Translations under genes and position numbers: made by a program
Shown here: positions 6,550 to 8,314 of the stretch, piece after piece
How the letters are laid out: each line of letters starts with the position of its first letter
Position numbering within the stretch: position 1 is the stretch's first letter
DNA from: Planctomycetota bacterium
GTDB taxonomy: Bacteria > Planctomycetota > B15-G4 > JADJEK01
DNA length: 8,314 nt
Direction: 5' to 3'
Assembly: GCA_016795255.1 (NCBI GenBank)
Contig: JAEUIB010000107.1
Location: 1 to 8,314 of the forward strand
The notes under the pieces: model-generated
Told to the model about the DNA's origin: nothing
What the model saw: the letters and a program-made list of their open reading frames with translations, nothing else
The model's database searches: none

Positions 6550-6695
6550 CCCGTCCCACTCCGCGGCCCGGTGCTGACCGAGGCTGCGTGCGCTCTTCGC
6601 TCCTTCCGACAACTCCACGCCTGTGACCCGCAACGGCGCCCGCGCGCCGGAACTCGCGTCGTTCGCAGTGCGCACCAACGCAGAGAATCCCCGTC

Positions 6696-8153
6696 ATGCA
6701 ATCGTCGAACGAATCGACCGACGCCGCGGCGTCGGCATCCCCCGTGAACGCGCCGCCTTCGGCTTGGCGCGAGATCAAGGACGTGCTCAAGGGGCACGTC
6801 CACGACTACACGACCGGCAGCCTCCGGCGCTCGATCCTGTTGCTCGCGATCCCGATGGTGCTCGAGATGGCTCTCGAGTCGGCGTTCGCGGTCGTGGACG
6901 TGTTCTTCGTCGGGAAGATCGGCGACGACGCCGTGGCGACCGTCGGACTGACCGAAGCGATGCTGACGATCGTTTACGCGATCGGCATCGGCGTCAGCAT
7001 GTCGGCGACGGCGCTCGTCGCGCGACGCATCGGCGAGAAGAACGTCGACGGCGCCGTGCGAGCGGCGACGCAGGCGATCGGGCTCGGCGTGCTGATCGGC
7101 GTCGTGTTCGGCATCCCGGCGTTCATCTGGGCCGAGGAACTGCTGCGCTTCATGGGCGCGTCCGAGACGGTCGTCGCGACCGGAGTCGGCTACACGCGCG
7201 TGCTGTTGTCGACCAACGTCGTGATCCTGCTGCTGTTCCTGAACAACGCGATCCTGCGCGGTGCCGGCGATGCGGTGCTCGCGATGCGGACGCTGTGGAT
7301 CTCGAACGGCATCAACATCCTGCTCGACCCGTGCCTGATCTTCGGGCTCGGTCCGTTCCCCGAGATGGGTGTGACCGGCGCCGCGGTCGCGACGCTGATC
7401 GGCCGCGGCACCGGCGTGTTGTTCCAGTTCTGGATGTTGCGGCGCGGCGTCGGTCGCATCCGGCTCCACGGCGAAGCGTTCGCGTTCGTGCCGAAGATCA
7501 TGGTCGAGCTGCTGCGCCTGTCGATCGGCGGCGTGACGCAGTTCCTCATCGCGACCGCGAGCTGGGTCGCGTTGATGCGCATCGTCGCGCCGTTCGGTGA
7601 GACCGTCGTCGCGGGGTACACGATCGCGATCCGGATCGTGATGTTCGCGCTGCTGCCGGCGTGGGGGTTGTCGAACGCGGCGGCGACGCTGGTCGGTCAG
7701 AACCTCGGCGCGAAGCAGCCCGAGCGCGCGGAGCGAGCGGTCTGGTTGACCGGCCTCTACACGACGGCGTTCATGCTGATCGTGACGATCGCGTTCACGG
7801 TGTTCGCGCCGCCGATCGTCGCGGTGTTCACGGACAGCGTGGACACGGCGGCCTCGGCGGTCGCCGCGCTGCGCATCCTCGCGAGCGGGTACCTGTTCTA
7901 CGCGTGGGGCATGGTGACCATCCAGGCGTTCAACGGCGCCGGCGACACGATGACGCCGACGCGGCTGTCGTTCGTCTGCTTCTGGATGGTCCAGGTGCCG
8001 CTCGCGTGGGTGCTCGCGTCGAAGACGTCGCTGAACGAGACCGGTGTGTTCTGGTCGATCCCGATCGCCGAGTCGCTGCTCGCGGTGCTCGCGGTGATCT
8101 GGTTCAAGCGAGGTCGCTGGAAGACGACGCAGATCGCGGCCGACGTCCACTAG
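6696..8153 (+). CDS. MATE-family multidrug/toxin efflux transporter (NorM/DinF-like)
   Basis: This complete 485-residue inner-membrane protein has the twofold MATE layout: about twelve hydrophobic segments in two similar halves joined near residues 245-270. Family signatures include IPMVLEMALESAFAVVDVFF (52-71) with a conserved-type Asp at D68, VGKIGDDAVATVGL (72-85), NNAILRGAGDA (183-193), MGVTGAAVATL (224-234), LVGQNLGAKQPERAERAV (332-349) and AFNGAGDTMTPT (411-422). MATE proteins export cationic or hydrophobic compounds in exchange for Na+ or H+. The substrate and coupling ion cannot be read from sequence. The N-terminal ~45 residues are hydrophilic and longer than in compact family members. 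The ATG at 6696 has a weak GAGA about 9 nt upstream. No adjacent TetR or MarR regulator or membrane-fusion protein is present, consistent with MATE pumps acting alone. The following palindrome at 8173-8314 may hold its terminator. Confidence 0.96.
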   Translation: MQSSNESTDAAASASPVNAPPSAWREIKDVLKGHVHDYTTGSLRRSILLLAIPMVLEMALESAFAVVDVFFVGKIGDDAVATVGLTEAMLTIVYAIGIGVSMSATALVARRIGEKNVDGAVRAATQAIGLGVLIGVVFGIPAFIWAEELLRFMGASETVVATGVGYTRVLLSTNVVILLLFLNNAILRGAGDAVLAMRTLWISNGINILLDPCLIFGLGPFPEMGVTGAAVATLIGRGTGVLFQFWMLRRGVGRIRLHGEAFAFVPKIMVELLRLSIGGVTQFLIATASWVALMRIVAPFGETVVAGYTIAIRIVMFALLPAWGLSNAAATLVGQNLGAKQPERAERAVWLTGLYTTAFMLIVTIAFTVFAPPIVAVFTDSVDTAASAVAALRILASGYLFYAWGMVTIQAFNGAGDTMTPTRLSFVCFWMVQVPLAWVLASKTSLNETGVFWSIPIAESLLAVLAVIWFKRGRWKTTQIAADVH

Positions 8154-8172
8154 GTAAGAGCCGCCGAGCAGC

Positions 8173-8314
8173 CGCCGATCGCAAGTCCCTGTGCCAAACC
8201 GCCCTAGCCCGCGTGCGCCAGCCGCCGGCAATCGCACGCGGGTACCCGCGTGCGATTGCCGGCGGCTGGCGCACGCGGGCTAGGGCGGTTTGGCACAGGG
8301 ACTTGCGATCGGCG
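8173..8314. repeat. Perfect zero-spacer palindrome, 71-nt arms, reaching the window edge
   Basis: Bases 8173-8243 are the exact reverse complement of 8244-8314, with the centre between T8243 and A8244 (in GGGTACCC). I found no mismatch. The symmetry reaches the last base, so the true length is at least 142 bp. It begins 19 bp after the MATE stop. A palindrome this long without a spacer is normally unstable in bacteria, so an assembly or amplification fold-back at a contig end is a strong alternative to a real cruciform-forming element. Confidence 0.95.
8208..8242 (+). terminator. GC-rich hairpin in the left arm, possible MATE terminator or REP-like unit
   Basis: CCCGCGTGCG (8208-8217) pairs perfectly with CGCACGCGGG (8233-8242) around a 15-nt loop, 55 bp after the stop codon at 8153. 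It may terminate the MATE transcript, but there is no T-tract, so a Rho-independent mechanism is not supported. Its mirror image is at 8245-8279 through the larger palindrome. If the right arm is an artefact, this hairpin is still present in the left arm alone. Confidence 0.45.

Noticed and set aside
6623..7600. 325-codon plus-strand frame starting at GTG 6623
   Set aside because: It overlaps the MATE gene in another frame and is Arg/Asp-rich after the first ~35 codons.
6249..8237. 662-codon minus-strand frame opposite the MATE gene
   Set aside because: Its Arg/His/Asp-rich composition is typical of a shadow frame. The MATE frame on the plus strand is unambiguous.
1..8314. tRNA or rRNA genes, CRISPR arrays, insertion sequences, toxin-antitoxin pairs, phage genes
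   Set aside because: I looked for these on both strands and saw no supporting sequence. The repeats present are the palindromes and short direct repeats listed.

Overview
The window is GC-rich bacterial DNA, with G or C at nearly every third codon position. It most likely comes from the Planctomycetota or a close relative. The main evidence is the protein at 4625-6394. It joins a secretion-type leader, a CAP/SCP domain, a TPR-like segment ending in a 'GRWVTAEE' motif and C-terminal HEAT repeats with a Trp-rich tail, an architecture I associate with planctomycetes. A secreted-type family 2 glycoside hydrolase fits that setting. The phylum is an inference, because there is no rRNA or marker gene here.

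Layout. (1) 1-2210, minus strand: a family 2 glycoside hydrolase, open from its ATG at 2210 to the left edge, so its C-terminus is missing. (2) 2211-2419: a divergent intergenic region with a candidate -10 for each flanking gene, an 11-bp direct repeat with 21-bp periodicity, and two perfect short palindromes. (3) 2420-3712, plus: rarA/mgsA, the AAA+ replication-fork and recombination ATPase. It overlaps by 4 bp a small DUF2007-like/zinc-ribbon gene (3709-4062), so the two probably form one transcription unit. (4) 4063-4624: a perfect 20-bp GC palindrome, then an unrecognised coding stretch ending at 4561 whose coding signature extends well upstream of its first usable start codon. (5) 4625-6394, plus: the CAP-TPR-HEAT protein. 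(6) 6395-6695: about 300 bp with a reasonable sigma70-like promoter and a possible 15-codon leader ORF. (7) 6696-8153, plus: a complete MATE-family multidrug/sodium antiporter. (8) 8173-8314: a perfect zero-spacer palindrome with 71-nt arms that runs to the last base.

Apart from rarA and its small partner, the genes do not form an obvious pathway. They look like a housekeeping repair gene beside secreted or envelope functions. I see no phage genes, transposase, CRISPR array, toxin-antitoxin pair, rRNA or tRNA. The most unusual items are the terminal palindrome, which is as likely to be an assembly fold-back as biology, the apparently 5'-broken gene behind the 20-bp palindrome, the operator-like repeats upstream of the glycoside hydrolase, and the CAP/HEAT fusion.
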